A stretch of DNA of 64,000 nt from Thalassotalea litorea (lineage in GTDB: Bacteria > Pseudomonadota > Gammaproteobacteria > Enterobacterales > Alteromonadaceae), in assembly GCF_005843925.1 (NCBI RefSeq), contig NZ_VCBC01000016.1, positions 27,150 to 91,149 on the forward strand, read 5' to 3'. The position numbers and the translations under genes were made by a program. Under the pieces are notes generated by a model. The model did not search any database, was not told the origin of the DNA, and saw only the letters and a list, made by a program, of their open reading frames with translations. This document shows, piece after piece, positions 37,139 to 45,835 of the stretch (its first letter is position 1; every line of letters starts with the position of its first letter).

Positions 37139-38473
37139 ATGAGTCAAAATTCTTTTAACCACAGCCCCCTTCCCTCTTACGTACAGCTCGAGCATCCAAG
37201 CTGGAGCATTGACGCAGCAATTTATGAAGTGAACATCCGTCAATATACCAGTGAAGGCACGTTCCGAGCGTTTAGCAAGCACTTACCCCGATTAAAACAA
37301 CTCGGGGTAAAAATACTCTGGTTAATGCCCATTCACCCGATAGGCTTAACAAAACGCAAAGGAAGTTTAGGCAGTCCATATGCCATTGCCGATCATTTTG
37401 CGATCAACCCGGAATTTGGCACTGAACAGGCATTCAAAGATCTCGTTGATGAGATCCACCAACTGGGGATGTATGTGATTATTGACTGGGTAGCCAATCA
37501 CAGTGCCTGGGATAATCCTCTGACGCTATCTCACCCCCATTGGTATAAAAAAACCAAAACCGGAGAATTTTGTTCCACCACTTGGTTTGACTGGGACGAT
37601 ATTATTGAATTTGATTTCCATCAAACTGGATTGCGAAACTACATGGTCAGCGCTATGCAACATTATCTCGATGATTATGATATTGATGGCTTTCGCTGCG
37701 ACGTAGCCGGATTTGTGCCTCTGGAGTTTTGGCTGAATGCCAGAAATCAACTTGACCCTGAGCACCAATTGTTTTGGCTAGCGGAATGGGAAGAGCGTGA
37801 TTTACATCAACGCGCCTTTAATATGTCCTATGCCTGGGGGCTAAATGACTTACTCGAAGATATCGCTCAGGGTAAGCGCAACGCCGAAAACCTTTGCGGC
37901 TATTTTGCGAAACATAACAATGCGTTTCCCAATAATGCGATACGAATGAACTTCTTAGATAATCACGATAAAAACGCCTGGGATGGGAGTGTTTCCGAGC
38001 GCTTTGGCGCGGCAGAGGAAACGCTTTTGGCGCTCACCCTGTTAATGGATGGCATGCCCTTGATTTATTCCGGTCAGGAGGTGGCCAATGAGCAGTCTCT
38101 GGCATTTTTTGATCACGACCCAATTATCTGGCCTGACGTTATTGAACGGCACCCTCGTCATTGTTGGTTACAACGGCTATTGCAATTAAAATCGACCAAT
38201 CCGGCGCTACAAAATGGACGAACCGGTGGCACCATGGATGAAATCCCTCATAGTAAGCGCCAGCAAGTCATTGCCTTCTATCGGCAGAATAAACGTCATA
38301 CAGTGGTGTTTATCGCTAACCTTAGCCCAGAATCAGTACAGATTAAATTGCAAACCTCAATGATCGGCTTACCTCCCTTGAAACCGTTTATAACTGCGCA
38401 TAACGATACCAACCCATTACCCTCGGTAATGGATTTTCAGGGCTGGGAATATCAGGTTTACATATCCGATTAA
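37139..38473 (+). CDS. GH13 alpha-amylase-family glycosidase, cytoplasmic
   Basis: A 444-aa protein without a signal peptide. The GH13 conserved regions are in order: VIIDWVANHSAWDNP (region I), DGFRCDVAGFVP with the nucleophile Asp (region II), FWLAEWEERD with the acid/base Glu (region III) and MNFLDNHDKNAW (region IV). It should act on intracellular alpha-glucans or maltodextrins; exact specificity cannot be read. The ATG at 37139 is preferred; a TTG at 37124 would add five residues. No sugar transporter or regulator is adjacent. Confidence 0.9.
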   Translation: MSQNSFNHSPLPSYVQLEHPSWSIDAAIYEVNIRQYTSEGTFRAFSKHLPRLKQLGVKILWLMPIHPIGLTKRKGSLGSPYAIADHFAINPEFGTEQAFKDLVDEIHQLGMYVIIDWVANHSAWDNPLTLSHPHWYKKTKTGEFCSTTWFDWDDIIEFDFHQTGLRNYMVSAMQHYLDDYDIDGFRCDVAGFVPLEFWLNARNQLDPEHQLFWLAEWEERDLHQRAFNMSYAWGLNDLLEDIAQGKRNAENLCGYFAKHNNAFPNNAIRMNFLDNHDKNAWDGSVSERFGAAEETLLALTLLMDGMPLIYSGQEVANEQSLAFFDHDPIIWPDVIERHPRHCWLQRLLQLKSTNPALQNGRTGGTMDEIPHSKRQQVIAFYRQNKRHTVVFIANLSPESVQIKLQTSMIGLPPLKPFITAHNDTNPLPSVMDFQGWEYQVYISD

Positions 38474-38780
38474 CGATACAGGGAAACGTGAGCCCCGGAT
38501 AAGCGATATCTGAATAACAGATAACGGCACAACCGCAGTTTTCACCTTTATCTTTAACCTTCATCTTTCATCTTCGATTTCTCCGTTCATCTTTTCCCTT
38601 TGTGTATCCAACTTGTTAATTTACGTGATTTATTGTTCTAGCAGGCCGAATCCGCTAACATAACGCGCCATAAATGAACCACAAAACCCTAGGTTTACGG
38701 ATTCATCGATATAAAAAATCCATGTATTTCGCATTTATGCGAAGCGCGTATTAATCAAACAATTTATTTCTGGAAGGCTC
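38474..38780. other. Intergenic region before the M1 peptidase gene
   Basis: 307 bp. A pyrimidine-rich stretch with repeated CATCTTT-like words lies at about 38540-38600. A possible promoter is TTGTTC (38633-38638), 17 bp, TAACAT (38656-38661), about 120 bp before the ATG. No gene. Confidence 0.45.
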
Positions 38781-41237
38781 ATGAATATTAAAGCTTTAAT
38801 ATCAGCCAGTTGGCTTGCTTTATTGCTATCCACGTCGGCCCAGGCGTCGGCAGTTAAGCAGACTAAAGGTGATTTTGAAGATAAGTTTCGCCAGTTAGAA
38901 GAAATTCTTCCAACTCCGAACGACTACCGTAACGCCGCCGGTGAACCGGGCAAAGAGTACTGGCAACAGCAGGTTGATTATAAAATCAATGTTCAGCTTG
39001 ATGAAAACCAGCGTCGTCTTAGCGCCAAACAAACGGTCACTTACCACAATAACTCTCCATACAAACTAAAATATTTGTGGCTGCAACTGGAGCAAAACCG
39101 TTTCAAACCGGATTCCATTGCTGAGCGTAGTATCGATTTTGGTGGTTTAGGTCGTCGTGGGCCAAGCACATCCGTTGCAAAAGACGGTAACCCAGCACAA
39201 ATTAGTCTCGGTGAGTTACGTCGTCAGCAATACTATGCGGATAACGAAATTGGTTATGATATTACCAATGTTACCGATGAAGACGGCAAACCTCTGAAAA
39301 TTACCATTGTTGGCGCTCAGGCTCGCATTGACTTGCCTAAGCCGCTAAAAGCCGGCGATAAATATGAGTTTAACCTAAACTTCGCGTTCAATATTTTAGA
39401 AGAAGATGCAGTTTCTGCCCGCGCAGGTTACGAGCACTTCCCGGATGATGCCCGTGAAGGCGGTAATGATATCTTCCTTCTGGCGCAATGGTTCCCGCGT
39501 TTAGCCGCATTTTCCGATTACGAAGCATGGCATAACAAAGAATTCTTGGGCCGTGGTGAATTCACCCTTGAATTTGGTAACTACGACGTAAAAATGACGG
39601 TACCTGCCGATCACATTGTTGCTTCTACCGGGGTTTTACAAAATAGCAAAAAAGTTCTGACGAAAACTCAGCGCCAGCGTCTGGAGCAAGCGAAAGATGC
39701 GAAGCGTCCGGTATTTGTTGTCACTGCAGAAGAAGCATTAGAGAACGAAAAAGAAGGCACCAACAAGAGCAAGACCTGGCACTTTAAAGCACAAAATGTG
39801 CGTGACTTTGCCTGGGCTTCTTCTCGTAAATTTATGTGGGATGCCAAAGGCTATGACCAGGGTGGTAAGGTTATGCCACACGTCATGGCGATGTCGTATT
39901 TCCCGAAAGAAGGTGGCGATCTTTGGAAGAAGTATTCCACGGAATCGGTTATTCACACCATGGAAGTCTATTCACGCTACACCTTCGACTACCCATACCC
40001 GACATCTATCTCGGTTAATGGTCCAGTTGGTGGTATGGAGTATCCGATGATCACCTTCAATGGTCCACGAACTAAGTGGCATGAAGATGGTTCTCGTACC
40101 TACACATTGGCTGAGAAACGTTTCTTAATCGGCGTTGTGATCCATGAAGTCGGTCATAACTACTTTCCGATGATCGTTAACTCTGATGAGCGTCAGTGGA
40201 CCTGGATGGACGAAGGCTTAAACAGCTTCTTAGATGGTGTTGCCGGTCGCGAATGGGATCCAGACATTCCGTGGGGCGTAGAACCGCGTGATATCGTTGG
40301 TTACATGAAATCCGACGTGCAAGTACCTGTGATGACCCAATCCGACAGCGTGTTACGTTTAGGTCCAAATGCTTACACCAAACCAGCAGCAGCGTTGAAT
40401 ATATTACGTGAAGTGGTTATGGGTCGTGACTTATTCGACTTTGCCCTTAAAGAATACGCTGTACGATGGAAAAACAAACGCCCGACACCGTCGGATTTCT
40501 TCCGCACGATGGAAGAAGCATCCGGTATGGACCTTGACTGGTTCTGGCATGGTTGGTTCTACACCACAGATCATGTGGATATTTCAGTAGACAGTGTTTA
40601 CAAATTACGTCTTGATACTAAAAACCCAGATATCGATTTTGAGCGTCGTCGCCAGGAAGAAGCGGAGAAGCCAAGCTCTTACTTCGTTGATCGTAACAAG
40701 GCCGAAGGCAAAAAACTTTGGGTTGAGCTAAACCCAGATGTTAGCGATTATTACGACGAAAACGATATTTTCACCGTAACCAACAAAGAACGTAACGCTT
40801 ACAATAAATTCCTGGCCGATCTTAAGCCATGGGAACGTAAAGCGCTCGATCGCGCCGTAGAAGAAGATAACAATTATTATGTTATCCACTTTTCAAATAA
40901 AGGCGGTTTGGTAATGCCTATCTTGTTGGAAATGACCTATACCGATGGCAGTGTTGAAATGCAGCATATTCCGGCAGAAATCTGGCGTCGTTCGCCGAAG
41001 AAAGTCAGTAAGCTCATTGTTACCAATAAAGACAAAGAGTTAGCATCTATCACGGTTGATCCACACTGGGAAACGGCTGATGTGAACAATCACAACAACC
41101 ATTACCCACGTAAGATCATTGATTCACGCGTTGAAGCGTTTAAGAAAAAGTCGACTCCGAAAGGCGTGACCCGTGACATCATGCACGATTCAAAAACTGA
41201 GTTAAAAGAAGCTAAGCAAAAGCCATATAAGAAGTAA
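38781..41237 (+). CDS. M1-family zinc metallopeptidase, secreted
   Basis: An 818-aa protein with a signal peptide (MNIKALISASWLALLLSTSAQASA). The M1 site is HEVGH at residues 455-459 with the third ligand Glu downstream in MDEGLNSFLD, and the substrate-binding motif preceding it reads VGGMEYPMI in place of GAMEN. The C-terminal quarter is highly charged. The protein probably degrades peptides in the periplasm or at the surface. A small DUF6702-like gene begins 2 bp after its stop, so the two are cotranscribed. Confidence 0.93.
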   Translation: MNIKALISASWLALLLSTSAQASAVKQTKGDFEDKFRQLEEILPTPNDYRNAAGEPGKEYWQQQVDYKINVQLDENQRRLSAKQTVTYHNNSPYKLKYLWLQLEQNRFKPDSIAERSIDFGGLGRRGPSTSVAKDGNPAQISLGELRRQQYYADNEIGYDITNVTDEDGKPLKITIVGAQARIDLPKPLKAGDKYEFNLNFAFNILEEDAVSARAGYEHFPDDAREGGNDIFLLAQWFPRLAAFSDYEAWHNKEFLGRGEFTLEFGNYDVKMTVPADHIVASTGVLQNSKKVLTKTQRQRLEQAKDAKRPVFVVTAEEALENEKEGTNKSKTWHFKAQNVRDFAWASSRKFMWDAKGYDQGGKVMPHVMAMSYFPKEGGDLWKKYSTESVIHTMEVYSRYTFDYPYPTSISVNGPVGGMEYPMITFNGPRTKWHEDGSRTYTLAEKRFLIGVVIHEVGHNYFPMIVNSDERQWTWMDEGLNSFLDGVAGREWDPDIPWGVEPRDIVGYMKSDVQVPVMTQSDSVLRLGPNAYTKPAAALNILREVVMGRDLFDFALKEYAVRWKNKRPTPSDFFRTMEEASGMDLDWFWHGWFYTTDHVDISVDSVYKLRLDTKNPDIDFERRRQEEAEKPSSYFVDRNKAEGKKLWVELNPDVSDYYDENDIFTVTNKERNAYNKFLADLKPWERKALDRAVEEDNNYYVIHFSNKGGLVMPILLEMTYTDGSVEMQHIPAEIWRRSPKKVSKLIVTNKDKELASITVDPHWETADVNNHNNHYPRKIIDSRVEAFKKKSTPKGVTRDIMHDSKTELKEAKQKPYKK

Positions 41238-41239
41238 TC

Positions 41240-41785
41240 ATGGTTTATCGCTTACGTTTTTTAAACGACATAAAAACAGGGAGCACCTTCGGGTGTTCTT
41301 TGTTGCTGTCTTTGATGCTGGCTATGTTCAGTTTCAACAGTGCTGCGCATCAGCAAAAAGAAGCCTACACTACAGTGCTATTCAATGACCGTAGTGGAAA
41401 TATCGAAGTATCCCATCGTTTTTATATTCACGATACTGAGCATGCATTAAGCCATTTGTTTAACGGCAAAGCGGATATTATTTCCGATCAAAATACCCAG
41501 CAAAAATTTGCCGGGTATATTCAGGAAAAATTTCGCCTGCTAAATCAGGACAAGCAATTACTTGAACTGGGTAGTGTTGGCTATGAAGTGGAAGGAAAGT
41601 TTTTCTGGGTGTATCAGGAAATTCCACAACCTTCTGGTTTACAGGCGTTATATATCCAAATGCAGGCTCTGCAGGACGTTTGGCCGGCACAAATTAATCA
41701 GGTGAATGTCGAGCGTAATGGCAAGACCAAAGCCGTTCGTATTAATAAAGATGATGATTGGCTAAAGCTTCCGGTCAATTTCTAA
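41240..41785 (+). CDS. DUF6702-like secreted protein
   Basis: A 181-aa protein with a basic N-terminus, a signal-peptide-like helix (SLLLSLMLAMFSFNSAAHQ) and a beta-rich mature part (AYTTVLFNDRSGNIEVSHRFYIHDTEHAL) that I recognise as the DUF6702 type commonly found next to M1 peptidases. It starts 2 bp after the M1 gene, so a partnership is likely. The biochemical role is unknown. An 8-bp inverted repeat (ACTTTTGA/TCAAAAGT, 41791-41818) follows the stop and may end transcription. Confidence 0.8.
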   Translation: MVYRLRFLNDIKTGSTFGCSLLLSLMLAMFSFNSAAHQQKEAYTTVLFNDRSGNIEVSHRFYIHDTEHALSHLFNGKADIISDQNTQQKFAGYIQEKFRLLNQDKQLLELGSVGYEVEGKFFWVYQEIPQPSGLQALYIQMQALQDVWPAQINQVNVERNGKTKAVRINKDDDWLKLPVNF

Positions 41786-41822
41786 AAGCTACTTTTGACT
41801 AGATTTCTAATCAAAAGTTGGT

Positions 41823-41985
41823 AACGAGTACGTGATATACAACATCACTACGAGTACATGAATCAATGATTCATTTCGAGTACACAATCCAAGATTGTTC
41901 CGGGTAGAGGAATTTCTGCGGTTCAGGCCGTATTTGATGTACTCGAAACCCAGTGTACCCAGAGCTGATTTATCAGCGTACTCGT
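41823..41985. repeat. Third GTAC-linker palindrome array
   Basis: Units in order: GAGTAC-GTGAT...ATCAC, GAGTAC-ATGAATC-AAT-GATTCAT, GAGTAC-ACAATC-CAA-GATTGT, then after about 41930 the linker is inverted (GTACTCG, GTACCCAG, CGTACTCG) around AGCTGAT/ATCAGC. The layout matches the array at 4155-4390, including the orientation switch. Confidence 0.78.
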
Positions 41986-42140
41986 TCCCTTATTTCAAAC
42001 CTTGTCCACTTTTTCTCCACTTGCACGGATAAACGAAGTTTCTGCTTGCACGTTAAATTTCTACAGGTATTATCCCCCGTCCTCTACTAATATGAGCTAG
42101 AGTTTAGAATTACTCTCTCGACGTTGGAGCCTTATTTTTC

Positions 42141-43310
42141 ATGAGACAGTTGCTTTCTTCCCCGGTAAAAATGCCGCTCTCAGGCATTGAAAATCAAATT
42201 TACCAAAACGCCCTGAAATACATTTCTGAAATTAGTCTGAACCTGATGGCGGTAAAAGTCGAAAACAGGCCTCAGGACTTTCTCGGCTGGTGTATTGAGT
42301 TAAACAATATTTGCGAACATGGTGTCAATCGAGACTTGCTTGATGAACCTCAATTCAAGCCACTGAAAAAGCTTCAGGAGATCTTACAAAATGCCATTTC
42401 TATCGGGCAACTTAAGATGTCCCGAGTCACGCCATGGCCGGTTTATGCCGGATTTATCGAGCAACATGCGGAGTTACAATCGGTTCAGGAGCGCTTGCGC
42501 CTGCTCGAGTATATCGAACAATTAACTCAGCAGTCCCTTGCGGATATGAATGCGGCGGATCGTCTGGTTTATTGTGGTAAGCACACCAGCACGCACGCAC
42601 CGGAGCAATACAACTTCGATGTTGAATGGTTTGCCAGCACGAAAGCCGCAAAAAGCTTTCATCGCTTGATGTCTGAGCACCCAGAACTTTTTGATCAGGC
42701 TCTGACGAACATTCCTTTAGTTGGGGATGTCACAGATGCCAACTATAAAGCGTTTGTTAGCCGCTATCAGGGTATTTTTGCTGAGCATGGCGATGGCGAC
42801 AAAGCGCCTTTAGCACCGGCGACACGTTTGCTAGCGATGCGCCGTCCGGATCAGTTTGTGGCGTTAAATAATGCCAAAATGGATTGTTACTCACAGGCAT
42901 TTGCAATCAGTCGGCTAAACAATCAAGGGTTTGACACCTACTGGCACGAATTAATAGCGACGATTCGTGTGTGTCCCTGGTATCAAGCGGCGATGCCTCA
43001 AGGTGAGCAGGAAGAATTGCTTGTTAAATATCGAGCCCTGATGCTCGATGTCTTTTTGTTTGCCAAACCAGACCAAGCCGAGCAATCCAATTACCTGCGG
43101 ATGAAAAACAAACCCAAAAAAGCAGCGTCTATTCCCAGAGCGATGAAACGCAGTAAAGAATCGGCGGCGCAGATTGTCGATAAAGCGTTAGAAGCGGAAG
43201 GTATGCCGGAGTATCTGGTGAATAACCGTAACTCGATCATCAGCAGTGTCGAACAAGGCAAAAGCGTAACCCAGGTGATTAGCTTGATGAAGACGATTTT
43301 TGGAGGTTGA
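42141..43310 (+). CDS. Unrecognised 389-aa soluble protein
   Basis: A 389-aa protein with no signal peptide or membrane helix. It is mostly helical, with a basic region near the C-terminus (KNKPKKAASIPRAMKRSKES). One segment, PATRLLAMRRPDQFVALNNAK (about 228-248), followed by IRVCPWYQAAMPQ and RALMLDVFLF, resembles an uncharacterised family I recall only vaguely, possibly nucleic-acid associated; I cannot verify this. A GGAG lies 11 bp before the start. It is flanked by repeats on both sides and has no operon partner. Confidence 0.65.
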   Translation: MRQLLSSPVKMPLSGIENQIYQNALKYISEISLNLMAVKVENRPQDFLGWCIELNNICEHGVNRDLLDEPQFKPLKKLQEILQNAISIGQLKMSRVTPWPVYAGFIEQHAELQSVQERLRLLEYIEQLTQQSLADMNAADRLVYCGKHTSTHAPEQYNFDVEWFASTKAAKSFHRLMSEHPELFDQALTNIPLVGDVTDANYKAFVSRYQGIFAEHGDGDKAPLAPATRLLAMRRPDQFVALNNAKMDCYSQAFAISRLNNQGFDTYWHELIATIRVCPWYQAAMPQGEQEELLVKYRALMLDVFLFAKPDQAEQSNYLRMKNKPKKAASIPRAMKRSKESAAQIVDKALEAEGMPEYLVNNRNSIISSVEQGKSVTQVISLMKTIFGG

Positions 43311-43386
43311 TTGAGAGAATCATTCTCTTGCCAAATCGCCAAAGGTGACGGCGATTGAGGAATGGACCCCTTTCATTCCCCAATGG

Positions 43387-43571
43387 GTGACATTCGAAAT
43401 CGAATATTTCGAAAGGGTTATGTCCATGGATGGACGGTATGCCGAAAATGCACTAATACATGGAAGTATGTAGGTAGAATAACGCAGGAGCAGTTATCGA
43501 GGAGCAATTTTCGGTGACAGTGCAAAATAAAGATTTTGAATGGGTGACAATTTAGAATGGGACATTCTAAA
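43387..43571. repeat. GTGACA-box hairpin elements
   Basis: GTGACA (43387-43392) is followed directly by the hairpin TTCGAAAT/ATTTCGAA, and GTGACA (43543-43548) directly by the perfect 10-bp stem ATTTAGAATG-GGA-CATTCTAAAT. The first hairpin sequence is the same as in the 108-bp tandem repeat at 36 kb. Confidence 0.7.
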
Positions 43572-43760
43572 TAAGGTGGAAGTGCATTTTTTACACATCG
43601 GTTAAACGCTGGGCAACCTCCTAGGGTGACAAAGCAGGCTTTTCACCGTGAAGTTGTCTCCTAAAACCTGTCGGTACTAAGGTTTTATCCAGCCGACGAA
43701 GCTCTCCACCTAAAAGCGCACGCTGTTGACGACGGGTTTTATCCAGCGCGCAGCGTTCCC

Positions 43761-44346
43761 GTCATTCCCTGACACTACAGGGAATTTAAATCAAGTGCAG
43801 ATCCCCACTTTCGTGAGGATGACGGGTTAGTGTGAGTATGACGGAATCACACTAACTTGCGTTCTTTTAAGGTGAAAAAGCAAGCTTTTCACCACGAAAC
43901 TCTCCATCCAATACACACGCTGTTAACGACGGGTTTTATCCAGCCGCGCAGCGTTCCCGTCATTCCCTGACACTACAGGGAATCTAAAGCAAGTGCAGAT
44001 CCCCACTTTCGTGAGGATGACGGGTTAGTGTGAGTATGACGAGGATTAATGTGAGGATGACGGCAGGGACTAAGGTTTTATCCACCCGCGCAGCGTTCCC
44101 GTCATTCCCTGACACTACAGGGAATCTAAATCAAGTGCAGATCCCCACTTTCGTGAGGATGACGGGTTAGTGTGAGGATGACGGGGTTAATGTGAAGATG
44201 ACGGGTTAGTGTGAGTATGACGGGGGTTAATGTGAAAATGACGGCAGGGACTAAGGTTTTATCCAGCCGCGCAGCGTTCCCGTCATTCCCTGACACTACA
44301 GGGAATCTAAAGCAAGTGCAGATCCCCACTTTCGTGAGGATGACGG
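43761..44346. repeat. Four copies of a two-hairpin intergenic element
   Basis: Copies start at 43761, 43959, 44101 and 44282, each about 65 bp: GTCATTCCCTG-ACACTA-CAGGGAAT, a short linker, then ATCCCCAC-TTTC-GTGAGGAT and GACGG. Outer GTCAT/ATGAC ends pair, and the inside forms two hairpins. Degenerate ~20-bp units (TTAGTGTGAGGATGACGGG type) trail each copy. A variant lies at 50484-50655. Confidence 0.85.
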
Positions 44347-44448
44347 GTTAGTGTGAGGATGACGGGTTAGTGTGAGGATGACGGGTTAATGTGAAAATGA
44401 CGGGGGTTAATGTGAAAATGACGGCAGGGACTAAGGTTTTAACCACCA

Positions 44449-44545
44449 ACGCTAGTCTGTCACCTGTAAACACGTTCAAAGTGTGTTTACTTTCACGACG
44501 CTAGTCTGTCACTCTTCTACAGTAACGATGCAGCACATCGTTACT
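44449..44545. repeat. GTGACA-type element next to the MipA/OmpV gene end
   Basis: A 15-bp direct repeat ACGCTAGTCTGTCAC (44449-44463 and 44498-44512) flanks a hairpin GTAAACAC/GTGTTTAC (44466-44490). A 10-bp stem AGTAACGATG/CATCGTTACT (44521-44545) overlaps the stop codon of the MipA/OmpV-like gene. There is no U-run, so classical termination is not supported. Confidence 0.65.
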
Positions 44546-45404
44546 TAACTTTGTCTTTGCTTACCATTAATCGCCATTTCATTCCTAAGCCAACCCCATA
44601 AGTGACAGATTGTTGATATAAAGGGCTTTCACTACTAACGCTACCATCCCAAAGCCCGAGCCTGGCACCTGCAAAAAACGTTAAATCCTGATCATATTCA
44701 TACTTTAATGAAACAGCGAATTTACTGCCAAGATAGCCAGATGTTGCATCATAAGCTGGGCGAAAATCGGTAACGAATTCCGGGTCGACCTGATAGAAAT
44801 AATCATGCGTCTTTTCTGTGGCAAATAACGGCGCAGCACTGATATAAAATGTCGTATCTTTGACAACAAAATCTTCAGTTTCCCAGGCGATTTCCGGCTC
44901 GAACACATAACCGCGATGATCAAAACCACCAAAATCGGTGGAAAATACACTGCGCAATTGTAGATTCAACCAAAGCTCAGAGCGCTTAGACGTGTATGGG
45001 TCATTTAATCGAAAACTCACTTCTGGGCCGACTTCAAAAAGAAAATCTAAATCATCCATTCCTGCTCGGATTGGGCTATCACTCGAACTGGAATTAAATG
45101 CTGCAGCTAAGGAAATATCGATTTTAATTCGCTCTTTCTCCACCGCCACAGCCCGAACAATTGCATCATCTCCAATGCGTAAATACTCGCCACGATAAAT
45201 AAAAAATGGTACCGGTAAAAATTTCTGTTGAGCATTCGCAGACGCTGGATATAACGCATTACTGAAATAGGCGGCGAACATTCCCGCTTCCCAAACGGGA
45301 TCACCGGACTTTGGCGGGTTGCTTAAAGGTCCGCCTTGTTTCTTGGCAACACTAATGCCTGGTAACAATAAAAGTAGTGCTATGATAATAATGGTTTTAT
45401 TCAC
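44541..45404 (-). CDS. MipA/OmpV-family outer-membrane protein
   Basis: A 287-aa protein with a signal peptide (ending near ISVA) and alternating amphipathic strands that end in a C-terminal beta signature region. The opening WEAGMFAAYFSNALYPASANAQQKFLPVPFFIYRGEYLRI is typical of the MipA/OmpV family, outer-membrane beta-barrels associated in E. coli with the murein synthase scaffold. The role here is unknown. It is divergent from the YdeP-like gene across about 430 bp. Confidence 0.85.
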   Translation of the reverse strand: MNKTIIIIALLLLLPGISVAKKQGGPLSNPPKSGDPVWEAGMFAAYFSNALYPASANAQQKFLPVPFFIYRGEYLRIGDDAIVRAVAVEKERIKIDISLAAAFNSSSSDSPIRAGMDDLDFLFEVGPEVSFRLNDPYTSKRSELWLNLQLRSVFSTDFGGFDHRGYVFEPEIAWETEDFVVKDTTFYISAAPLFATEKTHDYFYQVDPEFVTDFRPAYDATSGYLGSKFAVSLKYEYDQDLTFFAGARLGLWDGSVSSESPLYQQSVTYGVGLGMKWRLMVSKDKVK

Positions 45405-45835
45405 TCGGGATCCTGCTTGTTATTGTAAACCGCTTGGTGTCATTTCAAATTGTCTCGCAAACTTGACAATTTTTACTGTCGCGTATGTTGTCATGAATGT
45501 TGTCGCTTATGTGCCGCCTTTGATTGACTCATTTAAATTTAGGTGACAAGCGCAGTAACTCAATACGAAGTGCACTCATATTTCGATCTGCCATCTATAT
45601 CATTTAGGCCTCCTAAACCATTTAGGCCAATAGGTGATATACAAGCCTGCCAAATTCACTTAACCCTGCGGTCGCAAACAGTCCTGACTTATTTTTTAAA
45701 GTCTGTCCTTACAATCTAAGTGTTAAGCACCCGTGGCAGAAGAGAAAAGAAAAACATGGTAGGATAGTTCATAACGATTGACGTAAATTTCGCACTTGTA
45801 TGCGCAAACCTTAACCGGCCTCTAATACCTATACC
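45405..45835. other. Intergenic region between the MipA/OmpV and YdeP-like genes
   Basis: 431 bp with no gene. It has a short inverted repeat TTTAGG-CCT-CCTAAA near 45604-45618 and an AT-rich segment. No clear promoter pair or ribosome-binding site precedes the plus-strand gene. Confidence 0.4.

Larger units (their letters stand above)
43311..44540. other. 1.2-kb repeat-rich non-coding region
   Basis: No gene. From left to right: GTGACA/hairpin elements (43387-43413 and 43543-43571), a variant hairpin GGTGAAAA/TTTTCACC (about 43871-43895), four copies of the two-hairpin GTCATTCCC element (43761-44346) interleaved with ~20-bp TTAGTGTGAGGATGACGGG-type tandem units, and a third GTGACA-type group beside the MipA gene (44449-44545). 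Open frames inside are repeat artefacts. Confidence 0.8.

Noticed and set aside
44126..44329. 67-codon minus-strand frame in the 44-kb repeats
   Set aside because: It is the reverse reading of the two-hairpin element and its 20-bp tandem tail (repeating VILTLTRH-like blocks), not a protein.
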